In this document: positions 43,320 to 51,138 of the stretch, piece after piece
Layout of the letters: each line of letters opens with the position of its first letter
How positions within the stretch are numbered: the first letter of the stretch is position 1
From: Desulfobulbaceae bacterium UBA2276
GTDB lineage: Bacteria > Desulfobacterota > Desulfobulbia > Desulfobulbales > Desulfocapsaceae
Reading direction: 5' to 3'
Assembly (NCBI GenBank): GCA_002347085.1
Contig: DDWW01000054.1
Coordinates: 4,958-68,957 of the forward strand
Length of the DNA: 64,000 bases
The notes under the pieces: generated by a model
What the model was told of the DNA's origin: nothing
The model's database searches: none
The model's input: the letters and a program-made list of their open reading frames with translations, nothing else
Made by a program: the position numbers and the translations under genes

Positions 43320-45183
43320 CTACCACCTCTTTCATGGACTGACCGACGCTGCAATTTTCTCTCAAGGTACAGGCGCTGCAGGTATGTTCGGGATCTTTCA
43401 TGGCTGCTACTTCTTTTTTAGCGCTGCATGAAACAATAATATCAAACTCCTCCCCATCCAGAGTTTCTACCTGGAGGAGAATGTCGGCCAGATTTTTAAG
43501 AAGACATTGCTCCTGTTTGAGAATACGAACTGCTTCATCATAACAGGTGGCCAGGAGCTCATTGACCTCCTGGTCAATGCGTCTGGCCATATTGTGCCCC
43601 ATGGGTAAACGGCCACCAGCCCCTGCAATAAAGCCTCCGCTTTCTATGGAAAACGCCTGAGGGCCGAGGGTTTTACTCATCCCCCATTTGCAGATCATGT
43701 CGGTGGCAATTTGAGTGGCAGTGAGGAGATCCCCCTGTGCCCCTGTGGTCTGCTGTTTGAACATCAACTCTTCTGCGGCCCTTCCTCCCATGAGGACAAT
43801 GATCTTGCTACGCAGATACTCCTTTGAATACGCGGGATGGTCACTGATCGGTAATTGTTGGGTCTGACCAAGGGCCATGCCTCGAGGGACGATGGTGATC
43901 TTGTGCAAGGGATCGGAGTCTGGCAGTTTGTTGGCCAGGATCCCATGGCCCGCCTCATGGTAGGCCAGGATCTTGCGATCATTGTCACTCATCACCATTC
44001 CTTTCCGTTCTATCCCCATGAGGATACGATCACGGGCCTTTTCAAAATCCTCATTAAGGATCTGGTCCCGTCCTTTTCTGGCGGCCATCAAAGCGGCCTC
44101 ATTGACCAGGTTTGCAAGTTCTGCCCCGGTAAAACCCGGAGTCGCCTTGGCCAGGTCATCAAAAACAACTTCAGGATGCAGCGCCACCTTGCGGCCATGT
44201 ACCTCCAGAATTTTCTTTCGTCCTTTCACATCAGGTGGCAGGATGTTGATCTGTCGGTCAAACCGACCTGGCCGTTTCAGGGCTGAATCGAGGATATCCG
44301 GCCGGTTCGTGGCTGCCAGCACGACGATGGTATCGTCTGTAGCAAAACCATCCATTTCCACCAGCAGGGCATTCAGCGTCTGCCCTCTTTCTTCCTGCCC
44401 TCCGGCCGAGGCTCCACTTGCTCTGCTGGCGCCAACCGCGTCTATTTCATCAATAAAAACAATGCAGGGGGCATTTTTTTTTGCCTCTTTGAAAAGATCC
44501 CTGACCCTTGAGGCCCCAACGCCTACAAACATTTCGACAAAGTCGGAACCACTGAAACTGTAAAAAGGAACGCCTGCCTCACCGGCCACGGCCTTTGCCA
44601 GCATGGTTTTACCAGTTCCAGGAGGGCCCTGCAGGAGGATGCCTCTGGGGATGGTGGCACCGATCTTCTTAAAATTGCCAGGATGCTTAAGAAAGGAGAC
44701 AATCTCTTCTAATTCCTCTTTAGCCTCAGGGATTCCTGCAACATCTTTGAAGGTCAGCCCAAGCTCTTTTCCGCTGAGGCTGACCAGTTTGTCACTGGCA
44801 AATTTGCTCTCATCCTTTTTAGGTTGTAAAGACCACCAAGCCACTATGATCAACATGACCACAAACGCAGAAATAACGGTCATGTAAATCAGGTTGAATC
44901 TGTCTTCCTTCACGACCACACGAATGTTTTTTCCCTGAACTCTTTCCAGAAATTTATTGACATCCGGTACTGTTGTCACAAAGGTGTGCTTGTCTCGATC
45001 AGTGAAGACGACTCTGTTGCCGGTGAATTCAAGTGTGACAATCTGATCGTTATTTAATCGCTCAATGACTTCGCTGTAGTCCTGGGTTGTATGTCTATGC
45101 TCCATAAACCAGAGCAGGGCCATGAACAGGCATACGAGAGAAAAGAGAAAGCAGACAAGGAGGTTACGAACAAGAAGGGCCAT
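43303..45183 (-). CDS. FtsH-family membrane AAA+ zinc protease
   Basis: 626 residues. Two TM helices (about 7-27 and 100-118) around a periplasmic domain, then AAA+ with Walker A GPPGTGKT, Walker B CIVFIDEID, and the SRH arginines (NRPDILDSALKRPGRFD), and an M41 protease domain with zinc motif HEAGH and the third ligand Asp in TTGAQGDL. The C-terminus is unusual: a Cys-rich segment (VSCSAKKE, then CSACTLRENC) that normal FtsH lacks and that might bind metal or sense redox. Its position inside a quinone-module operon suggests a dedicated quality-control or regulatory protease rather than the housekeeping FtsH; that is inference. Confidence 0.9.
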   Translation of the reverse strand: MALLVRNLLVCFLFSLVCLFMALLWFMEHRHTTQDYSEVIERLNNDQIVTLEFTGNRVVFTDRDKHTFVTTVPDVNKFLERVQGKNIRVVVKEDRFNLIYMTVISAFVVMLIIVAWWSLQPKKDESKFASDKLVSLSGKELGLTFKDVAGIPEAKEELEEIVSFLKHPGNFKKIGATIPRGILLQGPPGTGKTMLAKAVAGEAGVPFYSFSGSDFVEMFVGVGASRVRDLFKEAKKNAPCIVFIDEIDAVGASRASGASAGGQEERGQTLNALLVEMDGFATDDTIVVLAATNRPDILDSALKRPGRFDRQINILPPDVKGRKKILEVHGRKVALHPEVVFDDLAKATPGFTGAELANLVNEAALMAARKGRDQILNEDFEKARDRILMGIERKGMVMSDNDRKILAYHEAGHGILANKLPDSDPLHKITIVPRGMALGQTQQLPISDHPAYSKEYLRSKIIVLMGGRAAEELMFKQQTTGAQGDLLTATQIATDMICKWGMSKTLGPQAFSIESGGFIAGAGGRLPMGHNMARRIDQEVNELLATCYDEAVRILKQEQCLLKNLADILLQVETLDGEEFDIIVSCSAKKEVAAMKDPEHTCSACTLRENCSVGQSMKEVVDAITA

Positions 45184-45358
45184 TGTAGTTGAGTCTCCAA
45201 GAGTGCAGATGCTTTTTCAAAAAGACTGTCATCGAGAGTACAGTCGTGACAGAAAGAGTCAGGAGAACAACACAAGACCTTCGAAATCGGGCAAAGTTTT
45301 TTAGCCAATTGACTGCTGAGCCTTTTTTTCAATAATATCTCCCCAAAGGGAGTATATG

Positions 45359-45392
45359 AAAAAAGCCGGGAGGATGCAAATCCTCTCGGCTT
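45359..45392 (-). terminator. Rho-independent terminator between small protein and FtsH-like gene
   Basis: Read on the minus strand: stem AAAGCCGAGAGGAT / ATCCTCCCGGCTTT (one mismatch) with a short TTGC loop, followed by a run of T (six A at 45359-45364 on the plus strand). It lies between the 74-residue gene and the FtsH-like gene, so downstream genes need read-through or another promoter. Confidence 0.82.
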
Positions 45393-45433
45393 TCTCATAT
45401 ATACTTTCATTTATATACTTTCATTTGTTGAAA

Positions 45434-45658
45434 TTACATGCCGGTTACAGCTTTAAACCAGGCGCCGACAAGCTGAAACGGTCCACCTGCCTGATACATG
45501 GCGCTCCCAAGACAAGCAACGACCCACAATCCAACAATTCCTGTAAAGGCGGCAACACTACCGATGACGACTTTGTCAACTTCTGCTGAAACAGAAGTTT
45601 GGCTGCTCTCTTGAACTCTGCCCTGACTCTGTTCTTTTGTAAGTATTCTCTCACTCAT
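45434..45658 (-). CDS. Small single-TM membrane protein, sigma-54-controlled
   Basis: 74 residues from ATG 45658, preceded by AAGGAGA at good spacing (a longer frame from 45721 would start inside the promoter). Hydrophilic N-terminus (about 1-30, rich in Gln, Glu and Ser), one TM helix (VIGSVAAFTGIVGLWVVACLGSAMY), then a short tail GGPFQLVGAWFKAVTGM. Family unknown to me. It is the first gene behind a near-consensus sigma-54 promoter and is followed by a terminator, so its mRNA may be much more abundant than the genes that follow. Could be a small subunit or regulator of the quinone module or of the FtsH-like protease. Confidence 0.75.
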   Translation of the reverse strand: MSERILTKEQSQGRVQESSQTSVSAEVDKVVIGSVAAFTGIVGLWVVACLGSAMYQAGGPFQLVGAWFKAVTGM

Positions 45659-45730
45659 GGCATCTCCTTGTACGGTTAAAAAGGTTGATTTTCTGCTTGC
45701 CTCACGCCTCATTCTCTGCATAATGTTCCT

Positions 45731-45746
45731 AGCACAATGCGTGCCA
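45731..45746 (-). promoter_or_regulatory. Sigma-54 (-24/-12) promoter
   Basis: Minus-strand sequence TGGCACGCATTGTGCT against the consensus TGGCACGNNNNTTGCW: only one mismatch (G for the first T of TTGC), with GG and GC exactly 10 bases apart. Expected transcription start is near 45720, about 60 bases before the ATG at 45658. The adjacent upstream gene encodes a sigma-54 activator. Confidence 0.82.
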
Positions 45747-45878
45747 GAATAAAATATGAGCCCGTGGATGGCTCTTTTTGTGGAGTAACTGTTTGTTTTG
45801 TTGGATATAAGAGGAATAGAAGAGAAGGGTCTGCGACAGCAGGTATCAGTATGGCGCCAGGAAGACCTTTACGGGTAC

Positions 45879-45929
45879 TGTCCCGCCAGTGTCCCGATAC
45901 TGTCCCGCCAGTGTCCCGAAAGTGTCCCA
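45879..45929. repeat. Five TGTCCC(G/A) heptads at exact 11-bp spacing (putative activator array)
   Basis: TGTCCCG begins at 45879, 45890, 45901 and 45912, and TGTCCCA at 45923, each exactly 11 bases apart, with spacers CCAG, ATAC, CCAG, AAAG. All copies therefore lie on nearly the same face of the helix. The array centre is about 160 bp upstream of the sigma-54 -24 element, the usual distance for enhancer-binding proteins. Probable binding sites for the regulator encoded just upstream; protein binding is inference. Confidence 0.75.
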
Positions 45930-46127
45930 GGGCTACACATTTCGCACTAAGTAATGAGAATTGGTCTCACTTGTTGGCTGCTTGTGTATCATTTTTTAGT
46001 TTAAAATTTGAATGCAGGAAAGAGGGGTTAGAAGTGAGTGGTAAAGGGGCTGGAAAAACGGAATAAACCTTTCCAGGATCTCCCTGCAATTACAAACCTG
46101 TATGAATTTGTGGCTAAGGAAATTGCC

Positions 46128-47915
46128 CTAATTCTTTATATTATAGCGATGCATCTGTCTGTAGAACGTGGAACGGGCAACTCCCAGAAGTTTGGCGGCC
46201 TTTGCCCTGTTACCGTTTGCTTGCCGGAGGGCATTGATAATCTTCTCGTCTTCCGACTGATACTGAGGAGTTGTTGAGGGAAACGCTTCTGTCAAGGTGC
46301 TTTGAGGAATAGGAGGCGGGAAAGCGGATGCCGATAGAGACTCTTTGACAGATGGCCTCTGCAGTTCTTCCGGTAGATGTTTTAATTGCAGCACAGGCCC
46401 ATTACAAAGGACACAGGCCCTTTCTATGACGTGTCTCAATTCTCGGACATTTCCCGGCCAAGGATAATGCAACATGCACTCCAGGGCCTGATCAGAGATC
46501 ACGGCAATCTTTTTGCCAAGCTGTTTCCGGAAAAGTTCCAGAAAATTGTTGGCAATCAGGGGGATACTTATGCTCCTCTCTCGCAAAGGAGGAAGCTTGA
46601 TTTCAATGACTTTAAGACGGTAGTAAAGATCTTCCCTGAATTTTCCTTCTTTCACCATTTTCTGGAAGTCAACGTTGGAGGCGGCTATGACTCGGACATC
46701 GACCTGAATCGGTTCATCCTGACCCACCGGGGTAAAGGTCTTTTCCTGTAAGAAGCGCAAAAGAAGCAATTGTGTCCGAGGTGAGATGTCCCCGATTTCA
46801 TCAAGAAACAAGGTGCCTCCGTCGGCCTGCAACAACCTGCCGGGCCTGTCTCGGTCCGCACCGGTAAAGGCCCCTTTTCGATGACCAAAGAGTTCGCTTT
46901 CCAGCAGATTCTCGGCAACAGCAACGCAATCAACCTTAATAAGCGGCTTGTCACGTCGTGAACTCTCGGCGTGGAGTGCCTCGGCCGCCAGTTCTTTGCC
47001 GGTCCCGGACTCGCCGGTGACGAGAACGGCAGTATCAACTTTACCAATGTTTTCTATCAGGCTATAGACCTCCTGCATGGCAGGGCTTGAGTCCACAAAG
47101 CCGTGAAAGTAGCTGCGATTTTCGATGCCTTGCAAAGGCTCGGCAGTGATCATGTCTCTGGCGACGATCACAACGCCTTGAAATTCATCATCCCCGCCTC
47201 GTAAAGGAGAGGCGTTGAGGCTGATCATCTTTGTCTTATGGTTAGGAGTATGGCATTCAATGAGATGCTTTCTTACTTCATTGCCTTTTTGTAAAACCTG
47301 ACGAACATCGTCGAGGCAGGCAAGGCCTAATTCAAGAGGGAGTTGATCAAAATCAGTAATGCCTTCCACTCCCTTAGATTTCAGCCATTGTTTTGCTGTT
47401 TCATTGAGTTCAATAATCTGCAGGTTGGCATCAACCGTAATAATCGCATCGCTGACCGAACGAAAAATTGTCTCCAGGTACCGGCGATACTTTTCGTTTT
47501 CCTGCTGCAGGCGTTTGGCTTTATTCTCCAGAAACCAGTGCTGGAGGGCCTGTCTGGTAAAATGGAGCAGGGTCTCTTTATTTACCGGCTTTGATATATA
47601 ATCAAAGGCGCCATGCCTGACAGACTCGGTAGCAGATTCAAGATTGGGAAAGCCGGTGATCATCACCACGGGACATTCAACCCCTGCTTCTCTGATTTTC
47701 CGCAGAAGCTCTGTCCCGCAAGGCCCTATCAGTACGATATCACTGATAATGAGGTCGTATTTTGTTTGTCCTAACGCCTCCATGGCTTCGTCAAAAGTTG
47801 CTACTGTTTTCACAAACTGATAACCTTCGGCGGTCAGGAATATTTCAAAGGTCTGTCTGATGGACTCCTCATCATCGACAATGAGAATCTTGGCAGAATA
47901 TAAATCTTTTTCCAT
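46128..47915 (-). CDS. Sigma-54-dependent activator (REC-PAS-AAA-Fis)
   Basis: 595 residues from ATG 47915 (AGGAA upstream; a longer frame starts at a TTG inside the kinase gene). Receiver domain (about 5-120; Asp in YDLIISDIVL), a coiled linker, PAS (about 150-260), AAA+ domain with Walker A GESGTGKE, sigma-54 motif GAFTGA (KGAFTGADRDRPG) and sensor residues, and a C-terminal Fis-type HTH (NRAKAAKLLGVARSTFYRQM). All functional motifs are intact. Encoded 4 bases after its kinase. Directly downstream is an intergenic region with a sigma-54 promoter and a repeat array, making the quinone-module genes its likely targets. Confidence 0.93.
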   Translation of the reverse strand: MEKDLYSAKILIVDDEESIRQTFEIFLTAEGYQFVKTVATFDEAMEALGQTKYDLIISDIVLIGPCGTELLRKIREAGVECPVVMITGFPNLESATESVRHGAFDYISKPVNKETLLHFTRQALQHWFLENKAKRLQQENEKYRRYLETIFRSVSDAIITVDANLQIIELNETAKQWLKSKGVEGITDFDQLPLELGLACLDDVRQVLQKGNEVRKHLIECHTPNHKTKMISLNASPLRGGDDEFQGVVIVARDMITAEPLQGIENRSYFHGFVDSSPAMQEVYSLIENIGKVDTAVLVTGESGTGKELAAEALHAESSRRDKPLIKVDCVAVAENLLESELFGHRKGAFTGADRDRPGRLLQADGGTLFLDEIGDISPRTQLLLLRFLQEKTFTPVGQDEPIQVDVRVIAASNVDFQKMVKEGKFREDLYYRLKVIEIKLPPLRERSISIPLIANNFLELFRKQLGKKIAVISDQALECMLHYPWPGNVRELRHVIERACVLCNGPVLQLKHLPEELQRPSVKESLSASAFPPPIPQSTLTEAFPSTTPQYQSEDEKIINALRQANGNRAKAAKLLGVARSTFYRQMHRYNIKN

Positions 47916-47919
47916 AGTT

Positions 47920-49077
47920 TCAGGTTCCTGCTGGAAGTTCAATGATCATTTCCGTATATTTTTCCAGGATTGAGTTGACGTGCAGATCACCACCATGATC
48001 TTTTATAATTCCATAACTGATACTGAGCCCGAGCCCTGTCCCCTCACCAGGGGGTTTCGTGGTGAAGAAAGGCTCAAAAAGACGCTCCAGGATAGACTGG
48101 GGCAGGCCGGTTCCGTAATCCTTCACAGTTATCCGGTAAACAGGGTGATCCCCATTCTGCTTCTTAAGGCAGGATATTTTGATAATCTTTTTGGAATCAA
48201 AACCAGGGTATCTTGCATTCAGGGCATAGCGGCTGTTACTGATGAGATTCAACAAAACTTGTTGCAATTGTCTGAAATCAGCAATAACAACTGAGTTTTT
48301 ATCGGGAAATTCAGTCACTACCGTGATTCCGTCCCTCTGCAATTGATGCCGGACCAGGGCCAGGCTGGCATTTATAATTTCCACAGGATTGACGGGCTCT
48401 CGCTCACCACTGTCTGCCCGGGCGAAAGAGATTAAATTATGGGTAATAGAGGCGATTCTGTCTCCTTCTTTCATGATCTTCTGCACAATATCAATGCCTG
48501 CCGGATCAAAGTCATACTTATCCAGAAGAATCTGGGCGAAGTTAATAATCCCGGTAATGGGGTTATTAACTTCATGGGCGACGCCGGCCGCAAGCTCACC
48601 GATAGCTGCAAGTTTGGCAGTCCGTATGGAATCCACTTTGCGCATCTCATCTCGGGTAAGTTCCCTGGCGATCAACATAATCTTATTTATTTTGCCATCC
48701 ATCTCTTTAACAGGGGAGATAGTAAAAGAATATTCACCAAAGAGCCCGGGGAGGCGTGTCTCTTCCACTTTTGGAGAACAGGTCTTCAGGAATTCTTCCA
48801 AAGGACATTTGATATGCGGCCACCGGCCGCCATGAATAATCTTGCATATTCCCTGACCAACAACTTCATTCCGGGTTTTTCTGGCCGCTTGCAGGGTTGC
48901 ATCATTGGCCTCAATAATAATTCCATCCGGCCGGACCACCAGTACCGGATCCTGGATGCCGTTGAAGAGCTGTTCCCACGTTCCGGTGTTACACGTTTTT
49001 TGAGGATTACAGCAAGATCGGCGTTCGGTTGTATTTTTGAAAAAACAACCTATGTGCTTGTTTTTTTTGATATTCAT
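47920..49077 (-). CDS. Cytoplasmic PAS histidine kinase with Cys-rich N-terminus
   Basis: 385 residues, no TM helix. The N-terminus is rich in Cys (C11, C22, C23, C29), and the PAS domain (about 33-140) has CKIIHGG ... KCPLEEFLKTC, a Cys/His pattern found in many PAS domains that might bind a metal or react to redox state. HisKA with His168 (VAHEVNNPITGII), HATPase with N-box LLNLISNSRYAL and G-boxes DYGTGLP and GEGTGLGLS. Partner of the regulator starting 4 bases downstream. It has no ribosome site of its own; its ATG overlaps the stop of a short upstream frame (ATGA), hinting at coupled translation. Confidence 0.9.
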   Translation of the reverse strand: MNIKKNKHIGCFFKNTTERRSCCNPQKTCNTGTWEQLFNGIQDPVLVVRPDGIIIEANDATLQAARKTRNEVVGQGICKIIHGGRWPHIKCPLEEFLKTCSPKVEETRLPGLFGEYSFTISPVKEMDGKINKIMLIARELTRDEMRKVDSIRTAKLAAIGELAAGVAHEVNNPITGIINFAQILLDKYDFDPAGIDIVQKIMKEGDRIASITHNLISFARADSGEREPVNPVEIINASLALVRHQLQRDGITVVTEFPDKNSVVIADFRQLQQVLLNLISNSRYALNARYPGFDSKKIIKISCLKKQNGDHPVYRITVKDYGTGLPQSILERLFEPFFTTKPPGEGTGLGLSISYGIIKDHGGDLHVNSILEKYTEMIIELPAGT

Positions 49078-49181
49078 AGCGCGTGTATCCAGCGGTAGAA
49101 TTGAATAAACCCATTGCCATCAAGCACCGCAACATGCGTGGAGAGAGAATCAATAATAATTTCATACCCACTGTTTTCCAA
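49074..49181 (-). CDS. Possible 35-residue leader or remnant PAS frame coupled to the kinase
   Basis: Frame from TTG 49181 (GTGAGG seven bases before it) to TGA 49076-49074, which overlaps the kinase ATG as ATGA. Product LENSGYEIIIDSLSTHV-AVLDGNGFIQFYRWIHAL resembles the beginning of a PAS domain (IDSLSTHVAVLDGNG-FIQF) that ends abruptly. Either a coupled leader peptide or what is left of a PAS sensor gene. No ATG start is available, so the call is weak. Confidence 0.35.
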   Translation of the reverse strand: MENSGYEIIIDSLSTHVAVLDGNGFIQFYRWIHAL

Positions 49182-49385
49182 GGGAGTGCCTCACAATGAT
49201 AGCTTTTGGTATCATAGCTTCCCGATTTAAGCCCTATCGTTATCCATCATGTCGAAGCTTATTATAAAGGAAAGGCAAAAACAAGGTGGACCGTAAAATA
49301 ACAAAACGAAGGCTCGCAACAGATCATCAAGCATAGAGGTCTGACGGAATCTCAAAGATTCGGATATCCTGGTGAGAGGAGGAAC
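49182..49385. other. Divergent promoter region, nothing definite
   Basis: About 200 bases between the kinase operon (minus) and the small plus-strand gene. It contains a short palindrome ATGATA (49197-49202) / TATCAT (49212-49217) that could be an operator, and no recognisable promoter boxes. Confidence 0.35.
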
Positions 49386-49631
49386 GTGACAAATGTCATG
49401 GAAAGAAAAAAATATGAGGAAGTTCTTACCAGGATTAGCAGCTATTATGAGGACAAGGTGCGGGACGATCCCGCGGGGAATTCTCGAAAAATGAGCGTGG
49501 CGAATATGCCTGTTGCGGAAAAGAGGAGTGGCTCCAGGAAGGACATCGGCAGGAAGAAAACCGGGGGAGAAAAGAGCTTCAGCGGCACAAGGGAAAGCAC
49601 CACCGCTGATCCAAGGGGAGTATTCTTCTAA
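49386..49631 (+). CDS. Small basic hypothetical protein
   Basis: 81 residues from GTG 49386 (ATG 49398 is the alternative) with GAGAGGAGG immediately upstream. Very hydrophilic, rich in Lys, Arg, Ser, Gly; an N-terminal amphipathic part (ERKKYEEVLTRISSYYEDKVRDD) and a disordered tail ending GVFF. It converges with corA, overlapping the corA stop by 4 bases. Unknown family; the ribosome site argues for expression, the composition against a stable fold. Confidence 0.45.
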   Translation: MTNVMERKKYEEVLTRISSYYEDKVRDDPAGNSRKMSVANMPVAEKRSGSRKDIGRKKTGGEKSFSGTRESTTADPRGVFF

Positions 49632-50584
49632 AACATGCGTTTCTTCCAGAGAACAAAGCCTGCCACGCCGGCAAGTGACATCGAGAGAAACAGCACGACC
49701 CAGAAGCCAAGTCGTTCATCCGGGAAGGGCACCCCAACGTTCATACCCCAAAAGCTGGAGATCATGGTCGGGATGGCGATCAGGATGGTGATTGAGGCAA
49801 GCAGTTTCATCACCTGGTTCAGATTGTTGGAGATAACCGAGGTGAAGGCATCCATCATGCCGCTCAAGATGTCGGAATACATCTGGACCATCTCCAGGGC
49901 CTGCCGGTTTTCAATAATGGCGTCCTCGAGGATATCCTCATCCTCTTCGTACTGGGGCAGGAGGTGCTGCAGGGCACTGGTCTTTCTCAGACGCAGCAGC
50001 CTTTCCAGAACCAGACCGTTGGTGCGCAAGGCCACCGTGAAATAGGTGAGGCCTTTTTCCATGTCGAGCAGCTGAAACACCTCGGCATTGTTCATTGATT
50101 TTCGCAGATGACGTTCAATTTCATCGGTTTGGCGGTTAATCTGATTGATGAAGCGCAGATAGACCTTGGCGGTCTTGTAGAGAATCTGGAAGAGGAAACG
50201 GGTACGCTTGCCGGTATTGTAATAGGCCGGCGCCCCGGGGCCGACAATGTTTCCAGGCAGGATCTCGGTTTCTTCCAGGGACACGGTAATGACCTGATCC
50301 TGAGTCAGGATGATGCCGAGCGGCAGGGTGTCATACATGTCCGGCCCGCGTAGAATCGGGAAATTGGTGAGCACCAGCATGCAGTTGTCTTCAATCTCGA
50401 TACGGGACCGTTCTTCCGAGTCCAGGGCGGCCCGAAGCAGGTCTTCCGGCACTCCGGTCGCCTGGGAAACCGTGTTGATTTCAGCCGGAGTTGGATTAAC
50501 CATGCGGATCCAGGATCTTGAGACCGGTCCACTGTCGGTGACGATCTGCAATTGATGGTCAAAACGTTTGTAAACGGTAAACAT
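49628..50584 (-). CDS. corA: CorA-family divalent cation channel
   Basis: 318 residues. Long helical cytoplasmic domain followed by two C-terminal TM helices with the diagnostic GMN motif (SSFWGMNVGVPFPDE) at the end of TM1 and the charged C-terminus LWKKRMF. Mediates Mg2+ (also Co2+ or Ni2+ in some members) entry. The acidic periplasmic loop PFPDE corresponds to the usual MPE loop. It is the next minus-strand gene downstream of the CbiM-kinase fusion, though 877 bases away, so common metal physiology is possible but not an operon. Confidence 0.93.
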   Translation of the reverse strand: MFTVYKRFDHQLQIVTDSGPVSRSWIRMVNPTPAEINTVSQATGVPEDLLRAALDSEERSRIEIEDNCMLVLTNFPILRGPDMYDTLPLGIILTQDQVITVSLEETEILPGNIVGPGAPAYYNTGKRTRFLFQILYKTAKVYLRFINQINRQTDEIERHLRKSMNNAEVFQLLDMEKGLTYFTVALRTNGLVLERLLRLRKTSALQHLLPQYEEDEDILEDAIIENRQALEMVQMYSDILSGMMDAFTSVISNNLNQVMKLLASITILIAIPTMISSFWGMNVGVPFPDERLGFWVVLFLSMSLAGVAGFVLWKKRMF

Positions 50585-50755
50585 GTCAGTATGCCTCTTG
50601 TCCGGGGCGGAGTAAAATCCCGGACCGTTCCTGATTATTGAAGGTCGCCCAAAGGCAACTCAGAAAAAAATCGTCGTTTACTGAATTGACGAGAGAGGAT
50701 AAATTTGGAAAAAAAGTAACATGGAAATCAGAGGGGATGCCACTCCATGACACAT

Positions 50756-50906
50756 TTAAGGGTGCCTTGCAAAATGGTCTTTTTGCTCAAACTTGGCGTT
50801 ATGCTCAAAACTTTATCCTCGGAATATCAAATATATGCCTGCGGTAAAATTTTTCGCAGGCCTTGATCTTGAACAAAAAACCTCATTTTTCAAGGCACCC
50901 TTAAAA
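50756..50906. mobile_element. MITE-like element with 15-bp perfect terminal inverted repeats
   Basis: Ends TTTAAGGGTGCCTTG (50756-50770) and CAAGGCACCCTTAAA (50892-50906) are perfect inverted repeats; similarity continues imperfectly for about 25 more bases inward. A central hairpin GCCTGCG/CGCAGGC lies near 50838-50862. There is no coding capacity. The end sequence recurs at 38745-38775 (both arms, no interior) and at 56371-56405 (one end), so it is a dispersed family in this genome. Non-autonomous element is the best guess. Confidence 0.72.
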
Positions 50907-51138
50907 CTAGAAAAAGTCTTTACTCGGTTTTGGAAACCAATGTCAATCGAAAAAGGGAAAGGAACGAGGGGGAAATGAGGGAAAAGGGATTGAGTTAGGC
51001 ATGGAGAGACCGCATCAGGATACAAAGGGGTCTTCCGGGCTAAGCGTACTTGTGTTTTGACCAGCAAACACAAGTAAAGATAACGTTAAGTGGTTCTATA
51101 CAATACTCAGCTAAATTTTCCTGGGCACCCAATAAATA

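Larger units (their letters stand above)
45659..46127. other. Regulatory gap: sigma-54 promoter and heptad array
   Basis: About 470 bases between the NtrC-type regulator and the small membrane protein, both on the minus strand. It holds the promoter at 45731-45746 and the five-heptad array at 45879-45929. A 109-codon plus-strand frame across it (45737-46066) has no protein character and is rejected. No terminator was recognised after the regulator gene. Confidence 0.6.

Noticed and set aside
45879..45929. CRISPR array
   Set aside because: Repeats are 7 bases with 4-base spacers; no cas genes; an operator array is more fitting.
45737..46066. 109-codon plus-strand frame
   Set aside because: It covers the sigma-54 promoter and heptad array and translates the repeats into meaningless sequence.
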